A DNA stretch of 64,000 nt from Congeria kusceri (Eukaryota; Mollusca; Bivalvia; Myida; Dreissenidae): positions 15,615,480-15,679,479 of the forward strand of contig CM051034.1 of NCBI GenBank assembly GCA_027627225.1, read 5' to 3'. The translations under genes were made by a program, and so were the position numbers. Positions 63,655-64,000 of this stretch are shown piece by piece. Numbering within the stretch: the stretch's first letter is position 1; each line of letters starts with the position of its first letter. The notes beneath the pieces were generated by a model, which saw nothing but the letters and a program-made list of their open reading frames with translations, ran no database searches and was not told where the DNA came from.

Positions 63655-64000
63655 CTGGCAATATTCTTGATATAACTAGATAATATAATAATAAATAGTT
63701 AATGTGCATAAAATTTATAAACAACATTCAAGTATTAAAATTAAGCGGCATAGCTTCCTTTAGGCCATGGCCTACACATTTTTCTGAAAATTTCAAAATA
63801 AAAATGCCAAATATGCATTAAAAGTCTACAGCTTTCAAGGTGGGGTGCGGGGATTTAAATGTCTGTTGGGATCAATTTTGACTCATTAAACTACGTTCAT
63901 GATAATACATTAAAATGATGTGATGCTACCAAAAATCATATCCTACGCATTACGAGAACAAGAAATGCTGGGTCAACGCACACCTCATACACCCTGGACA
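63655..64000. other. Sequence upstream of exon 1
   Basis: I looked for the N-terminal exon or a start codon with a donor on the minus strand and found none I can support. The gene continues beyond the window. Confidence 0.4.

Overview
This window is nuclear DNA from an animal, most likely a bivalve mollusc. It is AT-rich, its one gene is cut by many GT-AG introns, and the introns are full of mollusc-type repeats: pearl-like elements with tandem cores and GAC-type microsatellite tails, and a palindromic MITE whose ends read TGAGGCGCGTCGTGGG. The MITE resembles repeats I associate with Dreissena and relatives. That species guess is from memory and is not proven by the sequence.

One gene runs on the minus strand across almost the whole window: a TRPM-family cation channel. 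I reconstructed 25 coding exons from 63654 (5' end seen) to the stop codon at 8185-8187. All splice phases agree, giving a continuous 4218-nt reading frame (1405 residues plus stop). Residue numbers below refer to this partial protein; the start codon lies beyond 64000 or in an exon I could not find. In order the protein has the TRPM N-terminal homology region with a SLOG-type fold (about residues 1-362), the helical MHR4 region (to about 745), S1-S6 with the pore sequence PYWMMYGEIFFESIG (745-994), a TRP helix with IWKFEMYY (995-1054), a coiled coil (1055-1128) and a 277-residue tail. The tail has a strongly charged KR/E helix and no NUDT9 or alpha-kinase domain. The pore and S5 look closest to TRPM1/3/6/7, with the invertebrate sister family TRPS as an alternative.

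Layout. 1-8184: downstream flank with a 10-copy pearl-like array, two foldback elements, a 42-bp minisatellite (about 39 units) and a 26-bp minisatellite (about 12 units). 8185-32026: exons 25 to 8, separated by introns with pearl arrays, MITEs, a complete 1.1-kb hAT-type element and a very short LTR element. 32027-48626: exons 7 and 6 inside long introns that hold most of the pearl arrays. 48627-52163: exons 5 and 4, with 23-bp and 62-bp minisatellites between them. 52316-60218: about 93 copies of an 85-bp unit filling one intron. 60508-63654: exons 3 to 1.

The most unusual points are these. (i) A 416-bp LTR-type element whose LTRs each carry a complete tRNA-like Pol III sequence, followed by a primer-binding site matching tRNA-Lys(CUU). 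(ii) Three minisatellites of the channel gene that start exactly at splice junctions, so that splice sites (and, in two cases, the coding sequence beside them) are repeated 5 to about 30 times. (iii) Pearl arrays that spread nuclear-receptor-type half-sites and a shared terminal hairpin with compensating base changes.
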